A stretch of 64,000 bases of DNA from Glossina fuscipes (taxonomy: Eukaryota > Arthropoda > Insecta > Diptera > Glossinidae): contig NW_023998414.1 in the NCBI RefSeq assembly GCF_014805625.2, forward strand, positions 20,740,590 to 20,804,589. The letters are read 5' to 3'. Position numbers and translations under genes: made by a program. The notes beneath the pieces are model-generated. The model ran no database searches. It was not told the DNA's origin and worked only from the letters and a program-made list of their open reading frames with translations. Positions 61,833 to 64,000 of this stretch are shown here, piece by piece. Numbering within the stretch: position 1 is the first letter of the stretch; each line of letters starts with the position of its first letter.

Positions 61833-64000
61833 ATGGAACGCGCGTTTTCATCAGGTAGTCGTCAGGCTCCTGATCCTATTGATCAATTTTTAGAGGGGCA
61901 TAATTACTATCGTAAACACACCGCCCGTGATGCATCCTGTTTATTTCGAGTAATATCGGAACAAATATATGATAGTCAGCTACATCATATGGCGATACGG
62001 GAGAAATGTATTTCTTATATGCGCAAGCACTGGCAATTTTTCCAACGTTTGGTTGAACGGGATTTCGATGAATATTTAGATGATATGTCCAAATTAAAAA
62101 CATATGGAACATTATTGGAGCTGCAAGCAGCAGGACGTTTGTTTCAGTAAGTATGATCATAAACTATAATATAAATATTTATAGAATGATATTATATTTA
62201 ATATAATACGAATTGGATACTTAAAAGAGTTTATACGTAATTTCAGGCGCAATATTATATTATTTGAACCATTCAACTTGGGTAATCACTTTAACGAGTA
62301 TCGCGTATATTACGATGCGGTATTCAGAGTCTTTTATAGTCCAGAAAGGCATTTTGATTCTGTATTTACCGCGGAGTATATACGAGAAGCGGCAATTTGT
62401 CAGTGTAAGTAGTGGTGCAGCGAGAAATAATATAATTAAATTTTACTTTTCCTTTACTTTTTCATTTACAGCAATTTGTTATGAAATCATTTATAAAGAT
62501 CTTTTTAAATTACCCGATGTAACATTTGCTGTTGAGCAAATGTTGCATGCGACTGGTTTCGAAAATGTTGGATGTCTAACGCAAGACGCTAACGACGGGT
62601 ATTGTGTAAATATGAGTCTGACAGACGGTCGATTTTTTCAATTTGATTTACCTCAAAAAACAAATTGCATCCTGGAGAATTATAAATATTGTCATTTTCA
62701 TTACGCAAATTTCCCAAGATTTTCACAAGATTTATTAAATCAGATCAAGCAAACAAAATGCGACGAACATGAAAATTCGTTGCTGATTCGTACGACTGAA
62801 TCATTTTTGACAAAAAAAGATATTTCGTGCGTCCGACAATTGTTGGAAGAAGGTGACTAAATTAAATGAAAATAATCGAATGCATGAATATATGTGAAAA
62901 TTTAAATATTTCGTAGGAATAACGCCATTTCCATATAAGGTGGCGAAGGCGCTCGATTCGAATATGTATCGTAATATTGAATTCGATACGTGGAGTGAGA
63001 TGCGAAAGGAGATGAAATTGCAGAATTGGTATAACGGTGATTCGAACTTTAAGGTACTATGACATAGACTTCACAATTATTTTATGTTGTGTTATGCATT
63101 ATCTATGTTTTTATCAAATTTAAAATCATACGGTAAAAAACGTTAGAAAAACTTAATAAGCTAATGACAAAAATTGCATTCGTTATTTGGTCAGTGATCA
63201 ATATATTTTTCTTTGTGTTTGTATGTTTGTGACTGCGTAATGATAAATTCGACTGCACGTTGGAATTGTGTCCTCTGCATGTTTGCATGTGTATTATGTC
63301 TATGTAATTGAAACAGTTAATACGATACCGCACGAAGCTAGTACAAAAAATATTCCAGGTTGGGGCTAAATGTCACGTTAAGTTATGCAAATCGGGAGAG
63401 GGCATGTTTACGTGCCACATTCAAGAGATGGCCGCGGATAAGGGTTATTGTATTGTTTTTGTAGAGCGATTGGGGGAAAAGCGTATTGTACCCTATGAGT
63501 CTTTGTCTCCGTTACCACCTGATCAATTTAAACCCTGGAGTCTTCCCTATCGTTTTCAGAGGCAAATGAAAAAGTACAGTTCTCTACGTTTTACCCGACA
63601 TTGCAATTATCATTTTAAAGTCGGAAAAGATGAAAATTTCGCTGATTGCAATGACCTAAAAAGCGAGTTATGCTGCTATAAGGCTGGCCTTGCTATCGAA
63701 AATGATAAATCGCTGCAACGGCAATGTAGAAATTCGAAATATAAACTGAATCAATATACACATTTGGAAAATTTTCGAACTCACGCTATGGAGTACTGTA
63801 CCATGCCGCTGGCGATAAACATGCACTCACGCAACGATGAGAGTAATAAAAAATCATCAAATACGAGTGAACCTTATCGTGCACCGGCATATTCGTCCCA
63901 ATGTCATTTCCCGATGGAACCGAAAGATGAGACAACTGTTGAGAATGCTCTTGTTTTCGCTGGCCATTCAAATTTGGCAAATTGCGAATTCGAACAGCAG
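61833..64000 (+). CDS. ovarian tumor (otu): OTU plus Tudor domain germline protein, 3' end outside window
   Basis: Exons: 61833-62146, 62247-62404, 62472-62852, 62917-63053, 63359 to the window end. Phases fit, giving 544 visible residues. The order and wording match Drosophila Otu: SSGSRQAPDP near the start, YRKHTARDAS, then FKLPDV, TNCILENYK and PFPYKVAK. Residues about 25-150 are the OTU fold, with D33-A-S-C36 as the catalytic D-x-x-C and H140 (ERHFDSV) as the catalytic His. A Tudor domain follows at about 331-390 (VGAKCHVKL ... YCIVFVERLG), then a Lys/Asn/Ser-rich tail. Otu is a deubiquitinase needed in oogenesis and sex determination of the female germline (Drosophila knowledge). The Drosophila protein has Ser where Cys36 stands here. 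Short introns have GT-AG ends; a 5'-UTR intron is likely. Confidence 0.95.

Noticed and set aside
1..64000. Intact tRNA, rRNA or snRNA genes
   Set aside because: No complete cloverleaf, rRNA or snRNA motif was noticed by eye; the only tRNA-like signal is the compressed fragment at 19889-19935. A covariance-model scan was not possible.

Overview
The window looks like nuclear DNA of a cyclorrhaphan fly, probably a tephritid or a close relative. The basis is that four multi-domain proteins read clearly as fly proteins, with introns carrying ordinary GT-AG sites, long AT-rich spacers, very many homopolymers and microsatellites, and several dispersed, decayed repeat families. The species itself is inferred, not shown. 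There is one 100-base assembly gap of Ns (44908-45007).

Layout. 1-1812: left flank and 5' side of an intronless Rad23-family gene (1813-2958, +). 3221-3502 (-): a well-formed coding exon with a strong splice donor; if the donor is used, Rad23 lies inside that gene's intron. 3915-10296 (-): histidyl-tRNA synthetase, with two alternative first coding exons that explain cytosolic (WHEP-domain) and mitochondrial forms from one gene; the cytosolic first intron starts with GC rather than GT. 15361-24922 (-): an eight-exon SLC41/MgtE-type magnesium transporter, 690 codons when spliced, with a long Q/N-rich N terminus. 26008-26651 (-): two exon-like pieces of an unrecognised small gene that begins like a mitochondrial presequence. 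About 26.7-56.5 kb: mostly non-coding, AT-rich sequence with a mariner relic (30.35-30.75 kb), a 206-bp TA-flanked element (33.1-33.3 kb), a compositional island with a long imperfect hairpin (34.55-35.25 kb), copies of two dispersed repeat families and many microsatellites. 56512-57545 (+): a frameshifted THAP-domain relic and a following open reading frame. 61833-64000 (+): the 5' part of ovarian tumor (otu), five exons, running off the right edge.

How the genes relate. They are ordinary nuclear genes with separate roles: Rad23 shuttles ubiquitinated cargo and assists nucleotide excision repair, HisRS charges tRNA(His) in two compartments, SLC41 moves Mg2+ across membranes, and Otu is a germline OTU/Tudor protein. 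I see no operon-like or cluster logic among them, and no candidate defence or other undescribed multi-gene system. The points most worth a second look are the intact D-x-x-C catalytic motif in this Otu, where the Drosophila protein is known for a serine; the Tudor region of otu fused to its downstream exon; the GC-AG intron and dual first exons of HisRS; and the small presequence-like gene at 26 kb. Gene calls rest on reading translations and recalling the families; no database search was run.
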